Shown: positions 8,837-18,892, numbered from the stretch's first letter. The stretch: 64,000 nt of DNA from JANQPA01 sp964628385 (GCA_964628385.1 CAZVOD010000004.1:50010-114009); one strand, 5' to 3'. Program-made: numbers and translations. The notes: generated by a model from the sequence alone, not told the origin.

Positions 8837-9069
8837 TCCGGACTGTTGCGGATGCTCAGGAAAAGTAAGAGCCACTAAAATAGAGGTGTATGCCTGTTGG
8901 TTTCAATTAGCAAGCTTTACTTTCCAGCATTTACCTCCCGGATTAAGATTAATCGTATGTGTTTTTTATTACTTCTGGTCTGGTAAGGCAGGAGGATGTT
9001 TATGATAATATCCTTCTGTTTTACAAACAAACTGAAGAAGTTCCATCAACCTTATTTCAAGCATTATAT

Positions 9070-12000
9070 ATGAGAGCGCTCTTAGTTTATGATGCCGCTG
9101 AGGCGGAAGCCAGCAAATGGCAAAAAATCATCAACAAGGAAAAACAATTTTCCTCTTTAACAGCCCTCAGGCTGGAAGATACCGACCAGATCAATGCTAT
9201 ATTGCAAGCCGGAGGTATTAATTGCTTGTTTTGCCTGTTCTCCCGGGAAGAGAGTTGGCAATATCTGGAAGAGCGAAAAGAGCTTTGCCAAAATTCCAAT
9301 GTTAGTATTCACAGTTCTTTACTAATAGGAGAAGCTAATAAAAAAAACGAGCAGGCCGCTCTCAAAAACGGCTTTTCTGACTTCCTGCCCATAGATATGC
9401 CCCAGAGATTACCTTTTGTTTTATCCTCTTTACTGAGATACGCTACCTTGCAAAAACCTCTGTGGACAGATCGGTTGAAAGATAACTATTCCAACCTGAT
9501 CAATAACCTCGGCTTTTGGACTATTGAGATGGATTCCCTGAACCTTATTACATCCGATACCCTTAAACGCATTCTGGAAATCCCCAGGGATCAGGACCTT
9601 GCCAACCTCAAGGAAACTGTCAGATTCATTTTTCCTGATGATCTTGCCGGGCTGAAAATGACCTTACAATCTTTTAACTACAAAAACCTCAGTCTAAATA
9701 TTCCCATTATTACCCGGATCGTCACTCAATCGGGTAAAATGAAAAAGATACATAGTAAAGTTATTAGTTATTCAAGACATGAAAATGGAGCGCTAAAATA
9801 CATTTCCGGGCTTTGTTTTGATACCGATATGCTTTCTCAAGCTGAAGAGATATACTACCCCAAAGAAGATATTGTTGGCGATCTCTTGAATAGCATTCCG
9901 CTTGGTGTTTATCTGTTGGATAAAGACCTGAAATTTATTCTTGCTTCCGGCAAGGTATTTCTGAATAAAGAGGCCGTAAATCTTGAGGTATCTAATGGGA
10001 TGACAGCAGATAACTTTGATAAAGCATTTTATCAAATGGCTCAGCAAATGGACAATGATGAAAGCCGTGAGTTGATCACAAAGCGGACAAGTAGAGGAAA
10101 GACTTTTTATCTCTATCAACGAATAAAAAAACTATCAGATGGTAGATTCTATGGCTTTATATTAGACATTTCTCATGAAGTGAATACCACCAAAGAGCTG
10201 GAAGCGAAAAACAGAGAAGCCATTCGCCTGAACAAACTGCTCAATTTCACCCAAAAACTTACCAAAACGGCCAGTATTTTCTTTTACCTGGATAATGACG
10301 AAGTCATTTGGACCAATGAAATGTATAACCTTCTGGATATTGATAAACCGGAGCACACTCCTACTCTTGAGTATTTTTATCGGTTTATCCACACCGATGA
10401 CAAGGCTATTTTCAATAGTCAGATAGAAGGTATCATACAATCGCTTAATCATGTGGAGCAAAATGTTCATACCCCATTTAGGATTGTAACGCCCAAAAAG
10501 GAGATAAAATATATAGAAGCCCGTTCACAGAGCTTTGAAGTTATTGGCTCCAGAACTCGGGTTCTTGCCTTTACGGATATCACAGAAAAACATCAGCGCG
10601 TAGAACAGCTCAAGCAGAGCAATGCTTTCTTTAGCCTGATCTATGAAGATTCTGTAGAAGCCATTGCTGTATTTGATAAAAATTGGCGCTTCCTTAATCT
10701 CAACGAGAAAGCCAAGGAAATCCTTGAGTTGGATGACTCTATTATCGAATCTACTTATTCCCCCCATTTATTGATTGATGCTCAGGAGAAAGAGGAGCGA
10801 CCATTAAAATTGGAGGAGCTTCTTGATGGTAAAGCCATTACGAACTACCGAACGATCAAGACAAAAGATGGCAATATAAAGTACATTCATCATACGACCA
10901 AGCTAATGCCCAATGATACGTACCTGGTAATTTTCAGGGATGTGACTCCACAATTCAAAGTACGCAAGCATCTTGAGAAGCTTCATACGTTGCAGAATTT
11001 CAATGAGAAGATGGTCAAGATGGGAAGTAAGCTTATTGACCTGAAAACTGGCCAGCAAATATGGTCTGACCAGATATACGAAATTTTGGGCCTGTCCCCT
11101 CAAGAACACCAACCGGGGCTGGACTTATTTTTTGAGCAAATACACCCTAAAGACAGAGCAGCTATCCGTAGCCAATTTGAAAGCTTACTTAAGGGAGCAA
11201 CTCCTCCCCGAGCCACTTTGAAATACCGGGCAGTAACGCCATCAGGACAGGAAAAAGTGCTGGTATCTAATATTATGGTTGACTACGAAAAGGAGGAGCC
11301 ATCAACAATATATGCTGCACTACAGGATGTTACTCAACGCGAAAAGGAACTCAATCAGATCAAAGAGTATAACCTCGTGCTTGAGCAGGCCTACAAAATG
11401 ACGAGACTTGGAGTAATTAAATGGCAGCCGGAGAGCCAGTCTTTAGATTGGACTAAGGTTATTTATGATATTTTTGAAGAAAATGAAAAAGAATTCCTCC
11501 CCACGATAGAAAATATTCTTCCGTTCATTCCAGACCCCAACCAGCAATTATTAATGAATGAACTGAACCATTTGTTATCCATCGACCATGAAGTGGAGAA
11601 TACTTATCAACTAAAATTGATTATCAAAAGCAAAGTAAAATATGTGAAAATATGGGGGAAAGTAGCATTCGAAAAAGGAAATAGGGTATTACTGGGGGTA
11701 GTCCAGGATATAACCGAAAACTATACTAACGAGAAGCGGGTCAATAAGCTCAACAAACAACTAGGTAAGGTCCTAGTGGAAAAAGAGATTGCTCTGGATC
11801 AGGCTATGTTTCGCTTGAATAAAATCTTTGAAAATGACCTTATCGGCATAGGTGTAGTAGACGCCGGCAACTCATTTGTGGAAGTCAATAGCGCGTTATG
11901 CCAATTGTTAAAATATGAAAAGTCAGAAATAATTGGTCAAAATGGCCTGTTCATAATGCACCCGGCGGAAGTACCCGGATGTATTACTGATATTCAGAAA

Positions 12001-13284
12001 TTTAGTAGAAATGAAAAAGATTATTCAGTGACCACTAAAAGGTTAGTTAAGAAAAATGGGGAAGTTATTTATGCCAAAATGTACATCACCATTGTCCGTA
12101 CGCCCAGAAAAGCCGACAATATTACCATTATGATGATTGAAGACAGGTCGCATCAATACAATCTGGAGCAGCAGCGGCAAGCCACCCTCAATAAATTAAC
12201 AGAAAGCGAAGCGACGTATCGTTTTTTGTCGGAAAGCAGCACCGATTTTATTGCTATACACGACAAGGAGGGTATGTATAAGTTCGTCAATCAGGCCGTT
12301 GAAAGCTTATTGGGCTACAAAAAAGAAGAACTTATTGGCCACTCTCCTTATGATTTTTTCCACCCGGAGGATATCCCAAAGATAAAACAGGACTCTCACG
12401 ATCCTTTGCTCAAAAAAGAGGTAGAAACTTCAACGATAGTGCACCGGTTCCGAAAAAAAGATGGCAGCTATACCTGGTTGGATGCCAGAGCTAAATGTGT
12501 TCTGGACGACAATGGCAATATTGTGGGTATACACACCTATAATCGCGATATTTCCAAATTAAAAGAAGCAGAAGAGCAGATGCGAATCACATTGGAAAAA
12601 GAAAGAGAGCTTAATTCTCTGCGCTCACAATTCGTAACGACTGCCTCTCACCAGTTCAGAACCCCGTTGGCCGGCATAAAAGCTTCGGCTCAATACTTAA
12701 GTCTGATAGCTCAGGATCCTGAAGTTAGGGAAATTACCAAAAATATTAATAGTGAAAGTAATCGTTTGACTATCTTGATGAATGATATACTAACGCTGGG
12801 CAAATTAGATGCTAACCGACTGGAAGCCAAGCCTCAGCATTTCTTTCCCGAACGAATTGTTGAAAAAATCATTCAACAATATCTACGAACACAAACAGAA
12901 AGTCGGGTTATTGAGTGTAAAGTAAAAAATAGTCCTTACCTTATTTATAAGGACCCTGATCTTTTAGAACATGCTTTGAGTAATCTAATTTCAAATGCTC
13001 TAAAATATTCCAAAGGGCGTCCTACACCTATTGTTACTATTAATTATTTGAAGGAAAAACTAGTCATTGAAGTCAAAGATTTTGGTATAGGAATAAGTAA
13101 ATCTGACCAAAAAAACCTTTTCAAATCCTTCTTCAGAGGCAATAATGTTCAGGATATTGAAGGTACAGGTCTGGGTTTGGTAATCGCCAGGCAGTTTGTA
13201 GAACTCAATGACGGAACGCTCAGCCTGGAAAGCCAGCTCAACAAAGGCACTACTTTTAATATAGAATTCGCTAATGAATCCTAG
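9070..13284 (+). CDS. Multi-PAS sensor histidine kinase with degenerate N-terminal receiver
   Basis: Very large cytoplasmic sensor kinase (1404 residues from this start) with no transmembrane segment. Residues 1-130 fold-match a receiver (MRALLVYDAAEAE... GFSDFLPIDM), but the phospho-acceptor Asp, the Ser/Thr and the Lys are all absent, so it should not be phosphorylated. Eight PAS-like domains follow, each ending in a PAC-type 'DIT/DVT/DIS' element. The kinase core has the H-box 'SHQFRTPLAGI' (His codon at 12649), N-box 'LSNLISNALKYS', 'DFGIGIS' and 'GTGLGLVIARQF'. It carries no C-terminal receiver; the likely partners are the twin-receiver protein 20 bp downstream and the REC-AraC protein upstream. 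An in-frame GTG at 8959 would add 37 residues; I prefer the ATG because the receiver fold starts there. Confidence 0.88.
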   Translation: MRALLVYDAAEAEASKWQKIINKEKQFSSLTALRLEDTDQINAILQAGGINCLFCLFSREESWQYLEERKELCQNSNVSIHSSLLIGEANKKNEQAALKNGFSDFLPIDMPQRLPFVLSSLLRYATLQKPLWTDRLKDNYSNLINNLGFWTIEMDSLNLITSDTLKRILEIPRDQDLANLKETVRFIFPDDLAGLKMTLQSFNYKNLSLNIPIITRIVTQSGKMKKIHSKVISYSRHENGALKYISGLCFDTDMLSQAEEIYYPKEDIVGDLLNSIPLGVYLLDKDLKFILASGKVFLNKEAVNLEVSNGMTADNFDKAFYQMAQQMDNDESRELITKRTSRGKTFYLYQRIKKLSDGRFYGFILDISHEVNTTKELEAKNREAIRLNKLLNFTQKLTKTASIFFYLDNDEVIWTNEMYNLLDIDKPEHTPTLEYFYRFIHTDDKAIFNSQIEGIIQSLNHVEQNVHTPFRIVTPKKEIKYIEARSQSFEVIGSRTRVLAFTDITEKHQRVEQLKQSNAFFSLIYEDSVEAIAVFDKNWRFLNLNEKAKEILELDDSIIESTYSPHLLIDAQEKEERPLKLEELLDGKAITNYRTIKTKDGNIKYIHHTTKLMPNDTYLVIFRDVTPQFKVRKHLEKLHTLQNFNEKMVKMGSKLIDLKTGQQIWSDQIYEILGLSPQEHQPGLDLFFEQIHPKDRAAIRSQFESLLKGATPPRATLKYRAVTPSGQEKVLVSNIMVDYEKEEPSTIYAALQDVTQREKELNQIKEYNLVLEQAYKMTRLGVIKWQPESQSLDWTKVIYDIFEENEKEFLPTIENILPFIPDPNQQLLMNELNHLLSIDHEVENTYQLKLIIKSKVKYVKIWGKVAFEKGNRVLLGVVQDITENYTNEKRVNKLNKQLGKVLVEKEIALDQAMFRLNKIFENDLIGIGVVDAGNSFVEVNSALCQLLKYEKSEIIGQNGLFIMHPAEVPGCITDIQKFSRNEKDYSVTTKRLVKKNGEVIYAKMYITIVRTPRKADNITIMMIEDRSHQYNLEQQRQATLNKLTESEATYRFLSESSTDFIAIHDKEGMYKFVNQAVESLLGYKKEELIGHSPYDFFHPEDIPKIKQDSHDPLLKKEVETSTIVHRFRKKDGSYTWLDARAKCVLDDNGNIVGIHTYNRDISKLKEAEEQMRITLEKERELNSLRSQFVTTASHQFRTPLAGIKASAQYLSLIAQDPEVREITKNINSESNRLTILMNDILTLGKLDANRLEAKPQHFFPERIVEKIIQQYLRTQTESRVIECKVKNSPYLIYKDPDLLEHALSNLISNALKYSKGRPTPIVTINYLKEKLVIEVKDFGIGISKSDQKNLFKSFFRGNNVQDIEGTGLGLVIARQFVELNDGTLSLESQLNKGTTFNIEFANES

Positions 13285-13304
13285 ATATTTTGCAAAGCTG
13301 ATTT

Positions 13305-14273
13305 ATGAGTAAAATTTTGATTATAGAAAACGAGCATAGCATTAATGAAATGCTCAAGAGGATTTTAAAACATGAGCGCTATCGAATACTGCAAGCCTAT
13401 AATGGGCGCGAAGGTCTGGTTACTGCCATTGAGCACCCTATAGACTTGATAATTTGTGATATTAAAATGCCTTTAATGTCTGGTTGGGAATTTATTACGA
13501 TTCTTAAGCAAGCCCCCCAGCTGAAAAAAATTCCCATTATTTTTCTTACCGCCAAGGTCCAGATTTCCAATCAAATGCTTGCAGAACGCTTGGGAGTTGA
13601 TTCTTATCAAACCAAACCTTTTGATATTGCTCTTTTACTCCCTCGTATCAAAGGATTAATAGCAAGAAAAACGGTCAACGAGGCTGATCAGGATACTATC
13701 AAACAGCTTTTTTTGACGGGAGAACTCTCTACGGAAGACTACCAGACCTCATACACGGTCAACCTCAACTATCTGATTGAAACTCTTTCAGAAAAGGGCA
13801 ACGTGTCTGATGAATTACTGACATTTCTGGAGCAGGAATCGGATCGAATTACCGACTTTTTTAGAAAGGATATAGATCCTACCCCGGTTTTTACCAAAGA
13901 GGAAGTTTCAGTTGTTTATTCAATAGATGATGATCCGCTGCAAAATATCCTTAATGGAAAACTTATTAAAAAAGTATTGCCACATGCTGAGTATCAGTCT
14001 TTTCTCCATCCTGTAGATTTTCTCAATTACTTGCAGGAAAACCCTAATAAGGTTCCTCAACTGCTTTTACTGGATATTTATCTACCTTTCATGAACGGTT
14101 TTGAGATTGTCAGAGAACTCCACGATAGGGAGTATGATATTCCCTCGGTCATGATCAGTGCCACCAATGCCAAAGATATTATTCAGAAAGCAATCCGGCT
14201 TAAGTCTGTTATTGCCTTCATGGGAAAACCTCTGGAAGTAGAAAAGCTGGAAAGATTGTTTAAAAACGCCTGA
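13305..14273 (+). CDS. Twin-receiver response regulator without output domain
   Basis: A 322-residue signalling protein made of two receiver domains. REC1 (1-120) has Asp52 in 'DLIICDIKMPLMSG', Thr82 and Lys104 (TKPFD). A helical linker spans about 125-200. REC2 (about 203-322) has acidic residues 208-210 (DDD), Asp257 in 'LLLLDIYLPFMNG' and Lys308 (GKP). Both active sites look intact, and no DNA-binding, GGDEF or HPt motif is present. It starts 20 bp after the giant kinase and is surely co-transcribed. A role as a phosphorelay intermediate, phosphate sink or protein-interaction regulator is inferred. It ends 1 bp from the convergent beta-helix gene. Confidence 0.88.
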   Translation: MSKILIIENEHSINEMLKRILKHERYRILQAYNGREGLVTAIEHPIDLIICDIKMPLMSGWEFITILKQAPQLKKIPIIFLTAKVQISNQMLAERLGVDSYQTKPFDIALLLPRIKGLIARKTVNEADQDTIKQLFLTGELSTEDYQTSYTVNLNYLIETLSEKGNVSDELLTFLEQESDRITDFFRKDIDPTPVFTKEEVSVVYSIDDDPLQNILNGKLIKKVLPHAEYQSFLHPVDFLNYLQENPNKVPQLLLLDIYLPFMNGFEIVRELHDREYDIPSVMISATNAKDIIQKAIRLKSVIAFMGKPLEVEKLERLFKNA

Positions 14274-14274
14274 T

Positions 14275-16524
14275 CTATTCCTTAATCAGTTGACATTTTA
14301 AACTGGCCAATCCGCCGCCTTCAAAATGAATTAGCTCAATACGGTGCCTCTTGTCAGGTTCCAGTTGTACTTTTGCTTCGTAGGTGTTGGGAGTATGGAT
14401 GTCCCACTCATCAATCAAGAGCTTTCCGTCAAGCTTCAGTTTTACTCCATCATCTGCTGTTACGGTGACTATATAAGTGCCTCCTTCAGTGATAAAGGCA
14501 GATTCTGCAAAAGTAATAAAATGATCAGCGTCTACATCTTCTCCCGGGCTATGCCACCAGATAAAAGCCAAATTATCTGACTGCTGCTCAAAATCCGGTT
14601 GCCCTTTGCCCAGTGATTCTACTGTAGCGTAATCCGTAATAGGATTGAGGGATGGCCCATATTCATAGAACCGCAGTTTCCAGCTTAAGCTTTTATCCCT
14701 CTCGCGATAGGTAAAGCGCACAGGCTGCCCCCGCTCGTATTGTTGTCCAAACTGATCAGTAAATGCCTCTCCCTCATAAGTCAATTCCAGCGTCAGGTAG
14801 TCTGCACCGGGCTTTCTGACAGCAATAATAGAGTTAGGAAAACTACCGCTACGTGGCGTTGTTGGTTCAAAACCTTCTATTTTCGTTACAGACCATTCAC
14901 CTTTAGGCCCCAACAACAAAAAACTGTATTTTAATCCGTCAATTTCTCTCAACCATATTAATGGATAACTAAAATCATAGGGGCCCCATTCATTAACCAA
15001 AATGAATGATTTGCCTTTGGGATGCCTGGCCGGGAGGAAAGCATCTTGTCCGTTTTTCAGAGGTTCTATTTGGGTGATCTGTTTGGTGATTTCTCCTGAA
15101 GCCGGCAAACTGTCAATTTGCTTCCGTTCATTATCGGCCCAAAACTCCTCCGACAGTTCTAATTGATAATCCTGATATACGATATTATTTTTAACTATTA
15201 CCCTTTTATTATCCTTTTCTACTACGACATTGCCAAAATCAAAAAGGTGATTATTCATAAATATTATCCGCTCCGTATTTTCCAGCTCTAGTGGCGTAGC
15301 ATTTTCCGTAAATAAATTATTATAAATTTCGTACTGCCGGCTTTCTACGTTATTGTTTTGTACGAACCCCCAATCGGAAGGTGGACTTTCGGTATCCCAA
15401 AGCTTTATTCCCAACCGATTTTGATGAAAATAATTATTGTAGATATGGTTATTGTGGCCGTGCTCTACAGCAATGGCCACGTCATTACCTTCCAGACGAT
15501 TGTTACTGAAATCAGAATGAAAGCTGTAGCCTCCCCAGATGCCGTGGATACAACCCCGGATAATATTTTCTATCACCTTATTTTTGCTAAAAGTCAATTC
15601 TACGCCATTAGTGGGAGCAAAAGAAAAATCATTTCTGTAGAGGATATTACCATTACAGCCTCCTCTTCCCGAATCCATAGTCGTTTGGCCGGCCCAAAGG
15701 AAAAAACCATCACCAGAATGAGTAGCAGAATTATAAGCAAAAATATTATCGTTACTTTGCTCATAACATAAAATACCAGCCGAATCCTGTCCCCTACTAT
15801 AAAAATTATGGCTGTATCCCCTCACGTTCCAATCTAACTTATTGTGGAAAATGCGATTTCGGCTTGACCTGTACATGCCTAATCCAACACCAGAATTGAA
15901 TTGTATGGTATTATTGTAAAATAAACCTTCATCACATCGCGTCAACATAACGCCGTTCTGACCTCCCGTTACAGTCACCGATTCGACTCGTGACCTATCA
16001 CAATCCTTTAAATAAATAGCTGCACCATAGCGCAACCATTCATCCTGATCATTCTGGTGATAACTCAGCCAGTCTGCTAAATCTTCCTGCTCTCTGGTGC
16101 TTTTTAATTTTTGACGGTAGTTATGGCTCAAATTTGCGTTTTCAATAGTCAATTGCTCAACATTATCCCCCAATATGGCCAACTTAAAACCATGAATGTT
16201 GATATTCTTTAGTGTAATATTTTTCCCGTCTATAACATTTATCGCTACCCCTCTGAATTGGTTCGGCCAGTTAAGAGCACCGAAGCCCCGGATGGTGGCT
16301 CCTTGAAAATCAATCACCAGGTTTTCTCCCGAGATTGTCAGTACTGGCTCTTCCATTTCATAATAGCGAGCCATGGAATAATCAAGTCCCTGTACTTTGG
16401 TAGAGCGCTTTAAAATCATCCCCGGCTGCAGAGCGATCCCCCGAGAGCGAGAAGAACATCCCATACAAAATAAAACCAGCAGAATTACAAGCCTTTGGAA
16501 ATTGAACTGTTTGGTAATGACCAT
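14275..16524 (-). CDS. Parallel beta-helix lipoprotein with C-terminal PA14-like domain
   Basis: Secreted, probably lipid-anchored protein of 749 residues. I use the Met at 16524: it gives a short hydrophobic signal (RLVILLVLFCMGC) ending in a plausible lipobox Cys, and avoids overlap with the divergent gene at 16607 that a longer reading frame would cause. Residues about 60-450 are rich in Asn-ladder repeats such as 'NNTIQFNSGVGLGMYRSSRNRIFHN', typical of right-handed parallel beta-helix (NosD/pectate-lyase-like) folds. The last ~105 residues ('YIVTVTADDGVKLKLDGKLLIDEW') resemble a PA14 carbohydrate-binding domain. It could bind or cleave a polysaccharide at the cell surface; substrate unknown. 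Confidence 0.8.
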   Translation of the reverse strand: MVITKQFNFQRLVILLVLFCMGCSSRSRGIALQPGMILKRSTKVQGLDYSMARYYEMEEPVLTISGENLVIDFQGATIRGFGALNWPNQFRGVAINVIDGKNITLKNINIHGFKLAILGDNVEQLTIENANLSHNYRQKLKSTREQEDLADWLSYHQNDQDEWLRYGAAIYLKDCDRSRVESVTVTGGQNGVMLTRCDEGLFYNNTIQFNSGVGLGMYRSSRNRIFHNKLDWNVRGYSHNFYSRGQDSAGILCYEQSNDNIFAYNSATHSGDGFFLWAGQTTMDSGRGGCNGNILYRNDFSFAPTNGVELTFSKNKVIENIIRGCIHGIWGGYSFHSDFSNNRLEGNDVAIAVEHGHNNHIYNNYFHQNRLGIKLWDTESPPSDWGFVQNNNVESRQYEIYNNLFTENATPLELENTERIIFMNNHLFDFGNVVVEKDNKRVIVKNNIVYQDYQLELSEEFWADNERKQIDSLPASGEITKQITQIEPLKNGQDAFLPARHPKGKSFILVNEWGPYDFSYPLIWLREIDGLKYSFLLLGPKGEWSVTKIEGFEPTTPRSGSFPNSIIAVRKPGADYLTLELTYEGEAFTDQFGQQYERGQPVRFTYRERDKSLSWKLRFYEYGPSLNPITDYATVESLGKGQPDFEQQSDNLAFIWWHSPGEDVDADHFITFAESAFITEGGTYIVTVTADDGVKLKLDGKLLIDEWDIHTPNTYEAKVQLEPDKRHRIELIHFEGGGLASLKCQLIKE

Positions 16525-16606
16525 GGTTTGTGTTATTGGGTAATTATATTCGTAAAATGAAACTAGCGACAATAGCTTAAAGACCCAAAATATTTTTAAT
16601 TTTTCT

Positions 16607-16921
16607 ATGAATATTACAATTGAAATCGACTGGGAAGATGTGGTTTTAATTTTGGGAAAATCCAACCTGAAAACCCTGAAAAAAGAACTGAATCACGCTA
16701 CCTGCCCCGCCTGTAAGCGACACGGCAACGCCACACTAGCTATCAAAGACATCTGGCTCAACCATATCGGCGATATTATTCTGGATGGTTGGTGTAAGGA
16801 TTGCGGCTATAAATTAAGTAAATACTTTGAAGCCAACCACATCCAGGGAAGCTACGACCAGGCAATGGCTATCCGGGAGCTTAAGATTGATATATTGAAA
16901 AACTACACCATCAAACGATAG
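16607..16921 (+). CDS. Small CxxC protein of unknown function
   Basis: A 104-residue protein I do not recognise. It has two CxxC pairs, C33-P-A-C36 and C63-K-D-C66, about 27 residues apart, which could form a zinc ribbon. There is no signal peptide or transmembrane segment. The divergent beta-helix gene starts 82 bp away; the metallophosphoesterase gene converges 51 bp downstream. A role in metal binding or nucleic-acid interaction would be speculation. Confidence 0.65.
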   Translation: MNITIEIDWEDVVLILGKSNLKTLKKELNHATCPACKRHGNATLAIKDIWLNHIGDIILDGWCKDCGYKLSKYFEANHIQGSYDQAMAIRELKIDILKNYTIKR

Positions 16922-16972
16922 GTCAGCCGGCTTAATCAAAGAGTTTGTTTTTAAAAAAAGCCTATCGGCCCT

Positions 16973-17740
16973 CTACTGAGATGCTGCTGTTTTTTGTTCC
17001 ATTTTAGTTCCTGGCTGATAGTGAACAGCTGTCCTTAATTGTCCATCCTGCCAAACTATATCCCTAAAGGCAATATCGTAATGGTCAACAGCAAATTTTT
17101 CCTCAAATTGATTGATCTGGAAAAAGCAACTTGGAGTCACCATTAATGTGATATTTTCCAATTGTACCACCTTTTCTACATGATAATGACCAGAGAATAC
17201 ATATGCATTACCAGAAAAATTAAGCAAAACTTCCTGGACATCCGACATATTCCGCAATGAATGCTGATCATCCATGTAGGGTACGCCGACCTTAACAGGT
17301 GGATGATGCATAAAAATAAATACTTCAAAGGGAATATTATTCAATTGTTCTTCCAACCAGCTTAGTTGTTGCTTTGAGATTGTTCCCTTGGTAGTATCAA
17401 GAAATATTAGATGCTGATCCTGAAATTTTTCGTAATAATAAAACTCTTCCTCATGAAGATGCGCCTGTTTGCCAAAAGCAGCCGCCAGAAGCACGGGATC
17501 ATCGTGATTACCAGACGTAACAGCCACATCGAAGGGTAAACTCGAGAGCTGCTCTTTGATCCAATTATAGATTTCTTGTTCTCCAACTGAAAAGCAAAGG
17601 TCACCATTGATGACCAGGAGATCAGCCGGGATACCTCTGATTTTTTCCAGTATATTAATAAAGTTTTCTCTCACGTTTACGCTATGAGTAAACTCTCCGG
17701 GCTTAGCGACATGTAAATCATTAATTAGTAGTAATCTCAT
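16973..17740 (-). CDS. Calcineurin-like metallophosphoesterase
   Basis: Metal-dependent phosphoesterase of 255 residues with all family motifs: DLH (Asp8, His10), GD (Asp47), GNHDD (Asn78, His79), HH (145-146) and GHYH (His185, His187). These would coordinate a dinuclear metal centre. The layout resembles the cyclic-nucleotide phosphodiesterase (CpdA/Icc-like) branch, but the substrate cannot be assigned from sequence alone. There is no signal peptide, so it is probably cytoplasmic. Convergent with the CxxC gene and on the same strand as the membrane-protein gene 114 bp upstream. Confidence 0.85.
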   Translation of the reverse strand: MRLLLINDLHVAKPGEFTHSVNVRENFINILEKIRGIPADLLVINGDLCFSVGEQEIYNWIKEQLSSLPFDVAVTSGNHDDPVLLAAAFGKQAHLHEEEFYYYEKFQDQHLIFLDTTKGTISKQQLSWLEEQLNNIPFEVFIFMHHPPVKVGVPYMDDQHSLRNMSDVQEVLLNFSGNAYVFSGHYHVEKVVQLENITLMVTPSCFFQINQFEEKFAVDHYDIAFRDIVWQDGQLRTAVHYQPGTKMEQKTAASQ

Positions 17741-17854
17741 CTATATATATGTTCATTTTGCTGGGAAATTTACAGTTGGGGTTCGTCCATTACCCAAATG
17801 CCATCTCTGCTTATTCTCTCGGGATTATAGTACCTTTTGGGAATTACGAAAGAG

Positions 17855-18808
17855 CTACCTGGATTGTTGCCCGGCTCCGCGAATATTAACCAACTTTTTG
17901 AGAATATCAAACCAAAATGGAGCGCCCAGGGAAATGGCCAGGGCTGTTACAATCCAACCCAATGCTTTAAGGACCCAGTCGTACCAGTTAGCCTGTTCAT
18001 AATCAAAATTACTCCAGCCCAGACCGAGAGGCGTTTTGACTGCCTGAATTTCATTATTGATCAAACCTTTTACTTCCTTTATCTTAATATCGAGGGCCGC
18101 TATTTGCACATCCGGATTTTGTTTAAAAATTACAGCCGTATCGTAAGTTATACTGTCTACCTGAATGATATTAGTATCCAACACCATTTCCTGATTCTTT
18201 TCCACAAAAGATTCGGCCAGAGAAAGTACAGAAGCCAAATTCTCGGGGTTTGACCCCAGATACTTGTAAATAGCAATCGCATCCGCATTAAATACCAGCG
18301 CAATGGCCAGGCCTACGAATACCAAAATTTTCTGGGTGTATCTTTTATACCAACCTGAAGCACGATCCATAACATCGTCATACCATTTTTGAATTTTTCC
18401 TTTAAAAGCATCTAGTTCATGGTTGGCATCGCTAAGAAATTGTTTAAGCACTTTTCGCAGGTTTTCATCCGGGATTTCCTCGATTTGTTGTATGAGCTTA
18501 TCTGTATTCTGCTCGCCCAAAATAGTATGCAGTAATATTGACTGGAAAGAATCAGCATTCATATAAGACGGGCTGTATTTCCGGCCAAAAAACTTTTGAG
18601 ACAACTGAATAAATAAAGGATTTTGCTTAAAGTTTTTATACAAGGTTTCATCATTGCCGGCAGAAGCCAACATATTTTTAAGTGCTTTTTCGAGGTTTTT
18701 TCCTCTGAGGGCCAACCCGGAAGCGATAAGCTCCATGAGCGTAGTTGCCAGTAAGCTCAGCAGCAGCATGACGAATACCAGGCCTGTTACAATTTGCAGC
18801 ATTATCAT
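17855..18808 (-). CDS. Membrane protein of unknown function
   Basis: A 317-residue integral membrane protein I do not recognise. Hydrophobic segments lie at about residues 4-30, 158-180 and 275-303. Between the first two is a ~125-residue hydrophilic region rich in Lys and Asn with 'LKQFLSDANHELDAFKGKIQKWYDDVMDRASGWYKRYTQK'. Between the second and third is a ~90-residue region that should lie across the membrane from the first. The N-terminal helix followed by 'ELIASGLALRGKNLEKALKNML' recurs in uncharacterised bacterial membrane proteins. It lies between the S9 peptidase and metallophosphoesterase genes on the same strand. Confidence 0.65.
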   Translation of the reverse strand: MIMLQIVTGLVFVMLLLSLLATTLMELIASGLALRGKNLEKALKNMLASAGNDETLYKNFKQNPLFIQLSQKFFGRKYSPSYMNADSFQSILLHTILGEQNTDKLIQQIEEIPDENLRKVLKQFLSDANHELDAFKGKIQKWYDDVMDRASGWYKRYTQKILVFVGLAIALVFNADAIAIYKYLGSNPENLASVLSLAESFVEKNQEMVLDTNIIQVDSITYDTAVIFKQNPDVQIAALDIKIKEVKGLINNEIQAVKTPLGLGWSNFDYEQANWYDWVLKALGWIVTALAISLGAPFWFDILKKLVNIRGAGQQSR

Positions 18809-18892
18809 TTGGCGAAGGTTTTTGTAGTTTTCCGAAATACGGATTTCATTTCCCTGTAATTGTTTATGAACACCAACTAAACTTTACCAATA

